This document shows, piece after piece, positions 15,555-25,770 of a stretch of 64,000 nucleotides of DNA (positions are counted from its first letter, which is position 1; each line of letters opens with the position of its first letter). This stretch comes from Massiliimalia sp050943535. Its GTDB lineage: Bacteria; Bacillota; Clostridia; Oscillospirales; Ruminococcaceae. A program made the position numbers and the translations under genes. The notes under the pieces are model-generated. The model searched no databases. It was not told the DNA's origin and saw only the letters and a list, made by a program, of their open reading frames with translations. The DNA lies in contig JBMNPJ010000002.1 in the NCBI GenBank assembly GCA_050943535.1, positions 287,117 through 351,116 of the forward strand, given 5' to 3'.

Positions 15555-18500
15555 ATGGTGGAGTTTGTGCTGGGAGGTCCGGGAACCGGGAAATCCAAAG
15601 AAATTTCTGATAGAGTATGTGAGGCAGCCAAGCAAGGTAAATCCGTGTTTTTGTTTGTTCCGGAACAGTTTACCTTTGAGACAGAACGGAATTACTATAC
15701 CCTGATGGGACCAAAGGTGTTTCGCCATGTGTCTGTTCTCAGCTTTACTCGTCTGGCTCACCGAATTTTTAAGGAGTTTGGCGGTACCGCCGGGGATTAT
15801 GCGGATGAGAGCATGAAACTGATTTTTATGGATTTGGCACTCCGTCAGGTAAAAGAAGAACTGGGAGTTTACCATAAAAATGTGGGGAATCTCTCTTTTT
15901 CCCAGGAAATGTTGGCTCTAATCGAAGAACTGAAAAATGCAGATCAGACGGTGGATTCCTTTTCTCAGTCTATGGAACAGATGGGAACGGGATTGCTGCG
16001 AAAAAAATCCAAAGATATTTCCCTGGTGTTTGGCACCTATGAGGCACTGCTGCAGGCAGGGTACAAAGATACAGTGGACGACATTACCCGAGCTTGCCAG
16101 CAGATTCAAAACCACAGCTATTTTGCAGATACTTATGTGTTTATTGATGAGTTTAAGGGATTTACTGCCCGGGAGCTGTCAGTTATCCGCCTGATGATGG
16201 CGCAGGCTGCCTGCGTTACCATCAGTCTGTGCACGGATCGGCAGGACATGAGCCCGAATTCCCGTTTTTTCAGTGTGAATCAGACCTATCAGTCTTTAAA
16301 ACAATTGGCTCACCGGGCAGGACAGACGGTGAAAACACCATTGGTTCTTACAACGCCGTATCGGTTTGCTTCAGAAGAACTGGTTCATTTGGCTAATTAC
16401 TTGTTTTGTCCCAGAATCCCTCCTTATGATGGGGAACGGACAGGCTGTGTCCGGGCTTTTCTGGCACAGAATGAGTACGATGAGGTGGATTATGTACTGT
16501 CTACCATTCGCCATCTGGTGGAAAATGAGGGATTCCGTTATCGGGATATGGTGGTAATTTCCCGTGATTTGGGGGTATATCAATCCTGCCTGGAAACGGC
16601 ATTTTCCAAATATCAGGTCCCTTATTATTTGGATTCCAGAAAACCCATTGTCAATCATCCCTTGATTCGTTTTATTCAGTTGGCTCTTTCCTGTGTTTCC
16701 GGGTCTTTTACCAGCGATTCATTGATTGCCATGCTCAAATGCGGTGTCACTCCAGTTTCTCATACCCAGCTGGCGTTGTTAGAAAACTATGCATACCTTT
16801 GGGGACTAAAACGAAAGCAGTGGGAACAGCCGTTCGCCCTGAGTCCCTTTGGAGTAAATCCTCCCAGAGGGGAAGAAGATCAAAAGCGGGAGCAGGAACA
16901 GCTTACCGTACTCAATGAAATCCGGGAAAAGACCATGGATGCCCTCAGTTACCTGAAAAAAGGGCTTGCAAAACGCAGTGCCGGGGAATCCGGCAAAACC
17001 ATACTGGGATTTTTAGAGCGGATGCAGGTGAAAGAACAGCTGGAAAAGCAGATTGCCGCAGAACCAGAACTGGAGCTTCAAGAGGAATACCGCGCAGTAT
17101 GGGGAATGATAGGTCAGATTTTGTCTGTGATCGTCAAAGCAGTGGGAGATCAGCCGGTGGATCCTGATCGGTATGGCGAACTGTTTTCTCTGGTAAGTGA
17201 AACCATGGATATGGGAACCATTCCGCAGACCCTGGACAGCGTGACGGTGGGAAGCGCTCAGCGCATCCGAACAGATGCACCCAAAGTGGTATTTATTTTA
17301 GGAGTGAATGATGGGGTGTTTCCCTATTTGCCGGAGCAGGGAGGCATTTATACCGATTTGGAGCGGAGCCGTCTTTTGGAATTGGGAGTAGAAATTTCGC
17401 CGCCCCGCAACGATCAAATTCGGGAAGAACGTTTTATTGCCTATAAAACAGTATGTACGCCATCTCACAGACTGTACTTAACTGCCAGAAAAGCGGATAT
17501 TAAAGGAACTTCTAAAGCACCTTCCCCTGTTTTTTCTCAGTTTCGGAAAATGTTTGGGGAAGACGCAGTAGAGGATACTGACGATTTGGATCGGCTTTAT
17601 TTTTGCCGTACCCAGAAGACGGCCTTTTCTGTACTGGCGTATCAGTTTCGGATGGATACACCGCTGACAGCCAGCTTAAAAGAGTATTTTTCCACCCAGC
17701 CGGGATATGCGGAAAAAATGGCTGCCATTGCCGGAGGACTGGAACAAGGAAAATACCGGCTGACCCATCCCAAACAGATTCGCCAGCTGTACGGAACCAA
17801 AGTGATTATGTCACCTACCCGGGTAGAGCAGTATCATCGCTGCAAGTTCCGGTATTTTTGTGAACAGGGTATGCGGCTGAAAGCCAGAGAGCGGGTACAG
17901 TTAAACGGCGTCAACCGGGGAACTGTAGTACACGGGATTTTATATGAGGTATGCCGTCAGATTACTGATTTTTCTCATTTTGAAGAAGAAAAAATCCGCG
18001 CCATGGTACGGGAAGCCATTGAAAAGCAGGTGCTTTTGTTGGGCGGATACGATAACCAAACCAAACGGTTTGCCTATCTGTACCGCCGGATTGAGCGGAG
18101 TGTCATGACCTTGATCAGACGGCTGTTTCAGGAACTGTCACACAGCCAGTTTCGTCCAGTAGAATTTGAGTATGTGATTGGTGCCACTGGACATGTGCCG
18201 CCGTTTACCTTTACTGGACCAGACGGAATTACCATACAGATTCAGGGAACCATTGACCGGGTAGACTGCTATCAGGCGCCGGACGGCCAAAAATACCTGC
18301 GGGTCATTGACTATAAAACAGGAACCAAGGAATTTCATTTGACCGATCTGATTAACGGAGTAAATTTACAGCTGTTTTTGTACCTGCTCTGCCTGGAAAA
18401 AGGGAGATTTGGCGGCGATTACCGCAATACAGCTGCGGGAGCCCTGTATCTTCCAGCGGGAGAAATCACCAAAGGACTTCCCCGAGAGGCCGGAGCAGAT

Positions 18501-18992
18501 GAAATTCAAAAGCTGGAACAAGGATATTACCAGATGAAGGGAGCGGTTTTGGATCAGGAACAGGTAATCCGGGCGATGGAACCGGATTTAGAGGGAATTT
18601 ATACCCCAATTTCTGTCAAAGCCAAAGCTTATGATAAAGAACATCATCTGCGGGAAGATGTGTTCTGTGAACAGAAGGTCAATCCAGAGTGGTTTTCTTC
18701 CTCCAGTTTGGAATTTTTGCTGGGTTCCGGCGAAATGTCCCAGCTGTTTCACTCTATTGAATCAACAGTAGGGAAGATGGTAAAAGAGCTGTACAGCGGA
18801 AACATTGAGGCAAAACCGTTGGTGGGGAATAAGTTTAACGGCTGCGACTACTGCCAGTTTGGAACGGTGTGCGGCTATGATGATACAACCATGCCTGCCA
18901 ACGAATATTTGGACTTAAAGAAAAAGGAACTGTTTGAATATTTAAAGGAAACACAGCAGAATGAATCAGATCAAAATCATGGGAAAGTTTGA
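15555..18992 (+). CDS. addB: ATP-dependent helicase/nuclease subunit B
   Basis: 1145 residues. The N-terminal Walker A is GGPGTGKS (7-14). The C-terminal RecB-type nuclease has the VIDYKTG motif. Four cysteines for the 4Fe-4S staple are present: Cys763, Cys1097, Cys1100 and Cys1106, with the same +3/+6 spacing as the last three in Bacillus AddB. With AddA it resects double-strand ends and loads RecA, responding to Chi. The gene is 19 bases before addA, the usual addBA order. The inactivated-helicase character of AddB is a family feature. Confidence 0.95.
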   Translation: MVEFVLGGPGTGKSKEISDRVCEAAKQGKSVFLFVPEQFTFETERNYYTLMGPKVFRHVSVLSFTRLAHRIFKEFGGTAGDYADESMKLIFMDLALRQVKEELGVYHKNVGNLSFSQEMLALIEELKNADQTVDSFSQSMEQMGTGLLRKKSKDISLVFGTYEALLQAGYKDTVDDITRACQQIQNHSYFADTYVFIDEFKGFTARELSVIRLMMAQAACVTISLCTDRQDMSPNSRFFSVNQTYQSLKQLAHRAGQTVKTPLVLTTPYRFASEELVHLANYLFCPRIPPYDGERTGCVRAFLAQNEYDEVDYVLSTIRHLVENEGFRYRDMVVISRDLGVYQSCLETAFSKYQVPYYLDSRKPIVNHPLIRFIQLALSCVSGSFTSDSLIAMLKCGVTPVSHTQLALLENYAYLWGLKRKQWEQPFALSPFGVNPPRGEEDQKREQEQLTVLNEIREKTMDALSYLKKGLAKRSAGESGKTILGFLERMQVKEQLEKQIAAEPELELQEEYRAVWGMIGQILSVIVKAVGDQPVDPDRYGELFSLVSETMDMGTIPQTLDSVTVGSAQRIRTDAPKVVFILGVNDGVFPYLPEQGGIYTDLERSRLLELGVEISPPRNDQIREERFIAYKTVCTPSHRLYLTARKADIKGTSKAPSPVFSQFRKMFGEDAVEDTDDLDRLYFCRTQKTAFSVLAYQFRMDTPLTASLKEYFSTQPGYAEKMAAIAGGLEQGKYRLTHPKQIRQLYGTKVIMSPTRVEQYHRCKFRYFCEQGMRLKARERVQLNGVNRGTVVHGILYEVCRQITDFSHFEEEKIRAMVREAIEKQVLLLGGYDNQTKRFAYLYRRIERSVMTLIRRLFQELSHSQFRPVEFEYVIGATGHVPPFTFTGPDGITIQIQGTIDRVDCYQAPDGQKYLRVIDYKTGTKEFHLTDLINGVNLQLFLYLLCLEKGRFGGDYRNTAAGALYLPAGEITKGLPREAGADEIQKLEQGYYQMKGAVLDQEQVIRAMEPDLEGIYTPISVKAKAYDKEHHLREDVFCEQKVNPEWFSSSSLEFLLGSGEMSQLFHSIESTVGKMVKELYSGNIEAKPLVGNKFNGCDYCQFGTVCGYDDTTMPANEYLDLKKKELFEYLKETQQNESDQNHGKV

Positions 18993-19011
18993 CAGACAGG
19001 AGGTGAGATAA

Positions 19012-22000
19012 ATGGGAAACGTAAAATTTACTCCGGCACAGCAGAATGCCATTGATGTTAGAAACGGCAATATTCTGGTATCTGCCGCGGCAGGAAGCGG
19101 AAAAACTGCAGTGTTGACCCAAAGGGTGATCAGCCTGTTGACTGGAGAAACTCCTGTTGATGCAGACCGTTTGGTTATTGTAACCTTTACGGTAGCTGCC
19201 GCTGTGGAGATGAAGCAGCGGATTGAAAAAAAACTGGCGGAGCTTTTGGAGCAAGATCCGGAAAATGCTCTGCTGCAAACTCAGCAAACACTGCTTTCCC
19301 GGGCACATATCAGCACGGTGCACTCTTTGTGCAGCGAATTGATTCGGGAACATTTTGAACAGTTGGGATTGCCTTCTGTTTTTCGGGTGGCGGAGGAAAA
19401 TGAGCTTTCTGTGATCAAGCGGGAACTGCTGGATCAGGTGATGGAGCAGTGCTATGAACAGAATCAGCCGGAGTTTTTGCATTTATGTGATCGACTGGCC
19501 GGAAAGGATGACAGCCGGATTACAGAAATGGTGCTGAAGCTTTACGACTATATCCGCTGTTATCCGGAGCCTTTGTCCCTGCTTTCCCGGTTTGAAAAAG
19601 ATTATGAAAAAACAGCTCCTGTGCTGGAAACTGATTGGGGAAAAGAAGTTTTCTCTGAGACAATGTCTTATTTTCACAAGGCAGAACAATCTTTGCTTTT
19701 GGCTTTGGAACAAATGGCGGGAGAAGAGCAGGTAAAAAAACAGTATGGACCTGCGTTTGAACAGGATCTGGATCAGCTGCGCTTGGCCATGCAGTCTTTG
19801 AAAGAAAAAGATTGGGATCGGGCCGTTTCAGTACTGCGTCATTGGGACAAAAAGCGTTTGAATGCAGTACGAGGATATGAGGATAAAGCGTTTTTGGAAG
19901 TTCTCAAACAACACCGAAAAGATGCAGACGACCTAATCGGTATTGTGCGAGGAAAATACCTTGTGACCACACAGGCAGAATACGAGGAAGATTTGGAAGA
20001 AATCCATCAGGTACTGGTACCGCTGTTTTCTTTGGTGCGGCTGTTTTATGAACAGATGGAGGAAGAAAAAGCAGCACGGGGGATTTTGGATTTTGGGGAT
20101 TTAGAGCATTTTGCTTTTAAACTTCTGGTGGTTCATAAAGAGGGATCTTATCAGAAAACCAGTGTGGCAAAGGAACTGGCGGAATTTTATGAGGAAATCA
20201 TGGTAGACGAATGCCAGGATATTAACCTGATCCAAAACCTGATTTTCTGGGCATTGTCCAAAGGAAAGGATACCATTGAGGATGCTGGGGATGCGGTGCT
20301 GACCAGCAGTGAAAATCTTTTTATGGTAGGGGATGTGAAGCAAAGCATCTACCGCTTTCGTAATGCAGTGCCCAGTCTGTTTATCCGGCGAAGCCATCTG
20401 TTCCCGGATTACAGCGGCGATCCGGATCAAAAGGGAAATTGCGCCCGGATTCTTTTGCAGAATAACTTTCGAAGCCGGAAAGAGGTCACCGAAGCGGTAA
20501 ACTTTTTCTTTTCCCATGCCATGAGCGAAGGACTGGGGGAAATGGAATACGGCCCTCAGGAAGAACTGGTGGCATCCGCTGCGTTTTCGTCTTTGACATC
20601 CGGAGCAAAGGCAAAAGCCGAACTGCATATTTTAAGTTTAGAACAGGATGAAGAGGAGGAAAAGCAGGAAAAAATTGACGCGGAAGCTTCTTATATTGCT
20701 TCTCTCATTGAAAAAATGGTGGTGTCCGGATATCCGGTGCAGGACGGCGGGCAGATGCGTCCCTGCCGGTATCAGGATTTTTGTATTCTTCTGCGGGCGC
20801 AGAAGGGAAAAGCCCAGAAATATGTGGAAAAACTGAAAGAGGCCAAGATTAACTGCTATGCCGATATGTCTACCGGATATTTTAATTCTTTTGAAATTGC
20901 AGTAATGCTGGATCTTTTGCGGGTGATTGACAATCCTTTGCTGGATATTCCCCTGTTTTCAGTTTTGCTTTCTCCCATGTTTGGGTTTACAGCAGATGAT
21001 ATGGCGGCCATTCGCTTGGTAGATAAAAAGGCTCCGCTGTATCTTAATTTGCAGGTAATGGCACAGCAGGGAAATATGCAGTGTCTGGAATTTTTGGAAA
21101 CCCTCAGCCGTCTGCGCAGTCAGGCGCTGATTTTGCCTACCCAGCGGCTGATTCAGAAAATTTATGATGAGACAGGATTTGTCTTTGTAGTGGAATCCAT
21201 GGTATCCGGAGAACAGAAACGAGCCAATTTAAGGCTTTTGCTCAGTTATGCGGAAAACTATGAAGCCATTGGATATCGGGGACTGTCCGGATTTATTCAT
21301 TTTATTGACCGAGCCATTGAGCGGGGTGAGGATTTTAGCTGTGCCAATACGGTGTCAGAAAAGGCAGATGTGGTTCGGGTAATGAGCATTCACGGTTCCA
21401 AAGGTTTGGAGTTCCCTATCTGTATTATTGGGGATTTGGGAAAGCAGTTTAATCTGCAGGAGATCACCCAGAGCTATCTGTTTCATTCCAACGAAGGATT
21501 CGGCATGAATATCCGCCGCCCGGAACAGCATAAAGAATATTCCAACCTTCCTTTGGAAGCCATCCGGTTGGTTTCACGCCGGGAAATTCTTTCTGAGGAA
21601 ATGAGAACCCTTTATGTTGCCATGACCCGGGCAAAAGAAAAACTGATTTTAGTGGGGACATGTGCCGATCCGGAAAAATTGGCAGCGAAATACGCGAAAT
21701 CGCCGGCGGATGCTTTTTCGTTGGTACGGCAGAAAAGCTATCTGCAGTGGATGATTTCTGTTTTAGGACAGTCAAAACAGCTGGCAGAGGCTTTTCCCAA
21801 TCTGGAACTCTCCGGAAAAGAGGAGAGTCCTTATGAAATCATCTGTGGTTCGGCATTAAAAGGCGAAGGGGATCAGGTGGAAGAAATTGCTTTTGAATCT
21901 GTTCCTGATGAGGCCATTTTAAAACAGCTGCGCAGTTCCATTGAATATCAATATCCTTATGAGGAATTGTCTCAGCTCCCTGCCAAAGTGACGGTGACCA

Positions 22001-22581
22001 AGCTGGCAAAAGAAAAACAGGGGCAGGAAACGGAGCTTTTGGATGATCTGGTTTTGGAAGACACCGAAACGTTTACCGGTGCTCAGAAAGGGACCATTCT
22101 TCATCACTTTATGCAGTATGCGGATTTTACTGCAGCGAAACAGGATTTGGAAGAAGAAATTCAGCGTTTGGTGGAACAATCCTTTTTAACCGGAAAAGAG
22201 GCGGAGCAGTTAAACCGGAAAAAGATTCAGGCGTTTTTCCGCTCCTCATTGTTTCAAAGGATTCAGCAGGCTCCGGCAGTTTATCGGGAGTATGCTTTTT
22301 TGTATGAAATTACTGCTTTTCAGGTAGAAGAGGAAATTTCTTCTGATTTTGCCCAGGAAAAAATCCTGATGCAGGGGATTGCAGATATGGTGATAGAAGA
22401 GGAAGATGGTGTGGTAATCATCGACTATAAAACTGATTACCTCAAAGAGCCGGAAGCGTTTTTAGAGCGGTACGGCGAACAGCTGCGGATTTACCGGGAA
22501 GCGCTGGGAGCTTATTTTGATCTTCCGGTAAAGGAATGTATTTTATATTCCCTATATTTAGAGCGGGAAATTTCTGTTTAA
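19012..22581 (+). CDS. addA: ATP-dependent helicase/nuclease subunit A
   Basis: 1189 residues of a UvrD-type superfamily 1 helicase with a C-terminal RecB-family nuclease. Walker A AAAGSGKT is at 25-32, DECQD is motif II, VGDVKQSIYRFR is motif III, MSIHGSKGLEFP is motif V, and YVAMTRAKEKL is motif VI. The nuclease shows VIIDYKTDY near residue 1140. It works as the heterodimer with AddB in double-strand break repair. AGGAGG lies seven bases before the ATG. The downstream SDR gene starts 15 bases later and may be cotranscribed. Confidence 0.96.
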   Translation: MGNVKFTPAQQNAIDVRNGNILVSAAAGSGKTAVLTQRVISLLTGETPVDADRLVIVTFTVAAAVEMKQRIEKKLAELLEQDPENALLQTQQTLLSRAHISTVHSLCSELIREHFEQLGLPSVFRVAEENELSVIKRELLDQVMEQCYEQNQPEFLHLCDRLAGKDDSRITEMVLKLYDYIRCYPEPLSLLSRFEKDYEKTAPVLETDWGKEVFSETMSYFHKAEQSLLLALEQMAGEEQVKKQYGPAFEQDLDQLRLAMQSLKEKDWDRAVSVLRHWDKKRLNAVRGYEDKAFLEVLKQHRKDADDLIGIVRGKYLVTTQAEYEEDLEEIHQVLVPLFSLVRLFYEQMEEEKAARGILDFGDLEHFAFKLLVVHKEGSYQKTSVAKELAEFYEEIMVDECQDINLIQNLIFWALSKGKDTIEDAGDAVLTSSENLFMVGDVKQSIYRFRNAVPSLFIRRSHLFPDYSGDPDQKGNCARILLQNNFRSRKEVTEAVNFFFSHAMSEGLGEMEYGPQEELVASAAFSSLTSGAKAKAELHILSLEQDEEEEKQEKIDAEASYIASLIEKMVVSGYPVQDGGQMRPCRYQDFCILLRAQKGKAQKYVEKLKEAKINCYADMSTGYFNSFEIAVMLDLLRVIDNPLLDIPLFSVLLSPMFGFTADDMAAIRLVDKKAPLYLNLQVMAQQGNMQCLEFLETLSRLRSQALILPTQRLIQKIYDETGFVFVVESMVSGEQKRANLRLLLSYAENYEAIGYRGLSGFIHFIDRAIERGEDFSCANTVSEKADVVRVMSIHGSKGLEFPICIIGDLGKQFNLQEITQSYLFHSNEGFGMNIRRPEQHKEYSNLPLEAIRLVSRREILSEEMRTLYVAMTRAKEKLILVGTCADPEKLAAKYAKSPADAFSLVRQKSYLQWMISVLGQSKQLAEAFPNLELSGKEESPYEIICGSALKGEGDQVEEIAFESVPDEAILKQLRSSIEYQYPYEELSQLPAKVTVTKLAKEKQGQETELLDDLVLEDTETFTGAQKGTILHHFMQYADFTAAKQDLEEEIQRLVEQSFLTGKEAEQLNRKKIQAFFRSSLFQRIQQAPAVYREYAFLYEITAFQVEEEISSDFAQEKILMQGIADMVIEEEDGVVIIDYKTDYLKEPEAFLERYGEQLRIYREALGAYFDLPVKECILYSLYLEREISV

Positions 22582-22596
22582 AAAGGAGGAGAATCA

Positions 22597-23307
22597 ATGT
22601 ATCAGGGAAAAGTAGTGGTAGTTACCGGCGGCGCCAAAGGAATCGGGCGCTGTATTGCCGAAGAATTTAAAAAACAGGGAGCATTTGTCTGCGTGATTGA
22701 CAAGGCGGAGGGAGACCATTATGTAGGCGATATTGGGGATAAACAGGTGCTGGAAGATTTTGTAGCACAGGTGATTTCTCAGTATGGTCATGTGGATATT
22801 CTGATCAATAATGCCCTTCCTCTGATGGAGGGGATTGATACCTGTACTTATGAGCAGTTTAGTTACGCCATGGCAGTGGGAGTCACCGCTCCGTTTTATC
22901 TGGCGAAACTGCTGAAACCTTATTTTGGGGAAAATGCTTCAATTATTAACATTTCCTCTTCCCGGGATCGAATGAGTCAGCCCCAGACCGAAAGCTATAC
23001 TGCTGCCAAAGGGGGAATCTCTGCTTTGACTCACAGCCTTGCAGTCAGCTTGGCAGGAAAGGTGCGGGTCAACTCCATTTCTCCCGGATGGATTGATACC
23101 ACAGGGAGTGAATTTTTCGGACCAGATGCAGTACAGCAGCCGGCAGGCCGGGTAGGAAATCCCATGGATATTGCCAGCTTGGTATTGTTTTTGTGCTCAG
23201 AGCAGGCAGGATTTATTACAGGAGAAAATATTTGTGTGGACGGTGGAATGACCCGACAGATGATTTATCATGGAGACTGGGGTTGGAAGTTGGAGGAATC
23301 TGTATGA
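22597..23307 (+). CDS. Short-chain dehydrogenase/reductase
   Basis: 236 residues of a classical SDR. TGGAKGIGR (10-18) is the cofactor glycine-rich loop, NNA is at about 70, NISSS holds the catalytic serine, YTAAK carries the catalytic Tyr and Lys, and SPGWIDTTG closes the active site. NAD(P) dependent; the substrate is not predictable. It is a continuation of the addBA operon by spacing. Its stop overlaps the start of the flavodoxin-ferredoxin gene (ATGA), so those two are translationally coupled and may share electrons. Confidence 0.88.
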   Translation: MYQGKVVVVTGGAKGIGRCIAEEFKKQGAFVCVIDKAEGDHYVGDIGDKQVLEDFVAQVISQYGHVDILINNALPLMEGIDTCTYEQFSYAMAVGVTAPFYLAKLLKPYFGENASIINISSSRDRMSQPQTESYTAAKGGISALTHSLAVSLAGKVRVNSISPGWIDTTGSEFFGPDAVQQPAGRVGNPMDIASLVLFLCSEQAGFITGENICVDGGMTRQMIYHGDWGWKLEESV

Positions 23308-24032
23308 TTTTTTACTTTTCAGGAACAGGAAACTCCAAATGGATCGCAGAGCAATTGGCAGAAATCACCGGTGACAGCTGTGCTTCTATAACAGATGAGA
23401 CACCAAACTTGTTTGGTAAAAAAACGGTATTGGGACTAGTGTTTCCAGTATACGCCTGGGGTGCTCCTGAGCCGGTGGTGGAATTCGCAAAGCAGTGCAA
23501 AAAGGAACGTTTGGAATTTACCTTTGGGGTATGTACCTGCGGAGCAGAGGCTGGCAATACAATGGAAAAACTGGAAAAAGTGTTCCCTATGAACAGCTGT
23601 TATTCTATTGTGATGCCCAACAACTATGTGATGGGTTCTGACTTGGAGTCAGAAGACGTTGTTCGGGAAAAAATTCAAAAAGCCAAAGAAAAACTTAACG
23701 TTATAGGTCAACAGATCATAAAACAGCAGCCGGTGCATGAAGTGCATCACGGCAGTCTTGCCTGGTTAAAGTCCGGTTTGGTGCATTTTGGATTCGAACA
23801 TTTTGCCCGGACAACCAAACCGTTTTTTGTAACAGACCAGTGTATTTCCTGCGGGAAATGTGCAGAAATCTGCCCTGCGAACACCATTACTTTAGTAGAT
23901 GGAAAGCCAGTCTGGGGAGAAACATGTTATCAATGCACCGGGTGTATTAACCAATGCCCTGTTGGAGCAATTCAGTATGGGAAAGGGACCCAATCCAGAA
24001 CACGATATTATTTTCCAGAAGAACAGAAATAA
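23304..24032 (+). CDS. EFR1-type flavodoxin/ferredoxin fusion
   Basis: 242 residues starting MIFYFSGTGNSKWIA at the ATG that overlaps the SDR stop. The first 150 residues form a flavodoxin fold with the phosphate loop SGTGNS. The C-terminus carries two clusters, CISCGKCAEICP and CYQCTGCINQCP, for two 4Fe-4S centres. Such EFR1-family proteins are electron-transfer proteins common in Clostridia; partners are mostly unknown. Coupling to the SDR upstream suggests a reductase pair. The strong terminator at 24032-24070 ends the operon. Confidence 0.88.
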   Translation: MIFYFSGTGNSKWIAEQLAEITGDSCASITDETPNLFGKKTVLGLVFPVYAWGAPEPVVEFAKQCKKERLEFTFGVCTCGAEAGNTMEKLEKVFPMNSCYSIVMPNNYVMGSDLESEDVVREKIQKAKEKLNVIGQQIIKQQPVHEVHHGSLAWLKSGLVHFGFEHFARTTKPFFVTDQCISCGKCAEICPANTITLVDGKPVWGETCYQCTGCINQCPVGAIQYGKGTQSRTRYYFPEEQK

Positions 24033-24070
24033 AAAATCCGCTGACGGTTGATTGCTGTCAGCGGATTTTT
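24032..24070 (+). terminator. Intrinsic terminator of the addBA-SDR-EFR1 operon
   Basis: AAAAATCCGCTGAC/GTCAGCGGATTTTT, a 14-bp perfect stem with its T-run, directly at the EFR1 stop codon. Confidence 0.9.
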
Positions 24071-24378
24071 CATTTCTAAAACCATTGATTTTGGAAATGA
24101 AATCACATCTTATTTATTAGAAAAATGAAAAAGGTAAAATATTTTGATATGCGTGAAAAGTAAAAGTGATTATGACCGTAAAATCAATAAATTAAGGCAT
24201 CAATATGGATGGATGTGTATATTTGGATATTTTTTACTAAATATTACATAGTCGTAGACTTTTGATAAGGTATGTATTATAATGTTTATATATATACAAC
24301 AAATGTAGAAAAATATATTGATATTGCACTGGTTTTTAGGGTTTGGTTTGTGATGAATGATAAAAAGAAGGTGCTTTT
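24071..24378. other. AT-rich promoter region of the lipoprotein locus
   Basis: No gene. Very AT-rich, with a promoter at 24255-24283 and an alternating AT run just after it. No operator-like palindrome stands out. Confidence 0.55.
24255..24283 (+). promoter_or_regulatory. Probable promoter of the solute-binding lipoprotein locus
   Basis: TAGACT (24255-24260), 17-base spacer, TATAAT (24278-24283), about 95 bases before the first lipoprotein ATG. Confidence 0.5.
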
Positions 24379-25758
24379 ATGAAACGCACAGTATCTATTT
24401 TGTTATCTGGTGTTTTATTGTTTTCTGTAGTGTCTTGTGGAGGTCAGGCAACTACCAAAGAAAGCGAACTAGAAAGTAACGTAACTTCTCAACCAGAATC
24501 TTCTGAACTGGAAGCACCCAAAGAACCGGAGAATCCTAGCAAGGTGATCCGTTTGGCATACGGATATGATGGAGGTACGTGGACAAAAGCCCGGAAAAAT
24601 TGGTTGGAGCAGAGTGCCCAGACTTGGGAGTACAATGGGGTAACCATAGAACTGGAACAGACAGGATATGATGGTGAAGAAGGTCCGTCAGCTATATTAT
24701 CCGCTCGCCAGGCAGGACAAACTCCACCGGATATTACTTTGTTTATGAGTCAGGATTTGCATGTTTTTTTGAATGGCAACAGCGGCTCTTTATATCAGCC
24801 AATCGATCAATATTTGAGTGATTATCCAGAATGGGAGGACGGAAGTTTTTATCCCATAGCACAGGAGTTTTGCCGATATCAAGATAAAACTTATGGAGTG
24901 CCCTTTTCCATGTACAGTTACGGAATTTTGTGGTATCGGAAAGATATTTTGGAACAGGCGGGAATTGCAGATTTTGCTCCTAAAACTTGGGAAGAGCTTC
25001 TGGAATATCTAAAAGTGATTCAGAAAAACTCCCCTGATGTTTTACCTCTGTGGTATAACAATAATCCCTATGCGTTCAGTTCATTGCTGCGTGCCCATGG
25101 AGGAAGTTTTCGCGGCGAAGATGGAAAATTTCTCACCGGAAGTGAGGTCATAGAACAGTCACTGAACTGCTACAGTGATTTAAAAGAACTGGGGATTGAG
25201 CCAGAGGAAGACGATCATACAGAATATAGTTTCGAACAGGGAAATTTGGCGATACATTTGAGCTCTAGCAGTGGATATGGTCAGTATTTGACGGATGATA
25301 CAGAGACCGTTCCGGAGTACTATCATCGCTTGGGTTTTATGCCGATTCCACCCCGGGAAGGAATCAAAAGTGAAACACCGTGTGACGTTGGCGGAGAATG
25401 CTTTTTGGTTACCTATGAAAGCGGAAATCCCAGGGCGGCAGTGGATTTTATCATGCACTGTATGAAGCCGGAGAACTATGGTCCGGTAATCTGCCGGATG
25501 AAAGCAGTGTCAGTATGTCCGGAAATGATAAAACAGGAAGAATATCAGAAACTAGAGGGAAAAAGTGATCTGACTGAGATCATAGCCAATGGTAAACTGG
25601 ATGAATTGGACAGCGAGTATATTAAGCAGGTGAACGCTGTCTGGGACATGGTAAAACGGGTAGTGGATGATGGAATGGCACCGAAAGATGCCATGGAGCA
25701 GTTTCGTAAGGACATGAATCTGTATTTCAAGGAAGATGAGTTGTCAGAAGAAAAATAA
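24379..25758 (+). CDS. Solute-binding lipoprotein, family A copy 1
   Basis: 459 residues with a lipoprotein signal peptide (lipobox SVVSC, Cys20), then a Ser/Glu/Pro-rich tether and an ABC-transporter family 1 solute-binding fold: VIRLAYGYDGGTW, PPDITLFMSQD, YGVPFSMYSYGILWYRKDIL. It is anchored outside the membrane and should deliver a sugar or oligosaccharide to the permeases at 32.9-34.6 kb. It is the first of four tandem paralogues (gaps of about 12 bases) sharing the SKVIRLAYGY and ESGNPRAAVDFIMHCMKPE segments; copy 3 is the closest. The ligand is unknown. Confidence 0.85.
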   Translation: MKRTVSILLSGVLLFSVVSCGGQATTKESELESNVTSQPESSELEAPKEPENPSKVIRLAYGYDGGTWTKARKNWLEQSAQTWEYNGVTIELEQTGYDGEEGPSAILSARQAGQTPPDITLFMSQDLHVFLNGNSGSLYQPIDQYLSDYPEWEDGSFYPIAQEFCRYQDKTYGVPFSMYSYGILWYRKDILEQAGIADFAPKTWEELLEYLKVIQKNSPDVLPLWYNNNPYAFSSLLRAHGGSFRGEDGKFLTGSEVIEQSLNCYSDLKELGIEPEEDDHTEYSFEQGNLAIHLSSSSGYGQYLTDDTETVPEYYHRLGFMPIPPREGIKSETPCDVGGECFLVTYESGNPRAAVDFIMHCMKPENYGPVICRMKAVSVCPEMIKQEEYQKLEGKSDLTEIIANGKLDELDSEYIKQVNAVWDMVKRVVDDGMAPKDAMEQFRKDMNLYFKEDELSEEK

Positions 25759-25770
25759 GGAGATGGTGCT

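Noticed and set aside
15186..15875. Leftward 229-residue frame over the repeat cluster and addB start
   Set aside because: It overlaps the certain addB gene and non-coding palindromes; no start signal.
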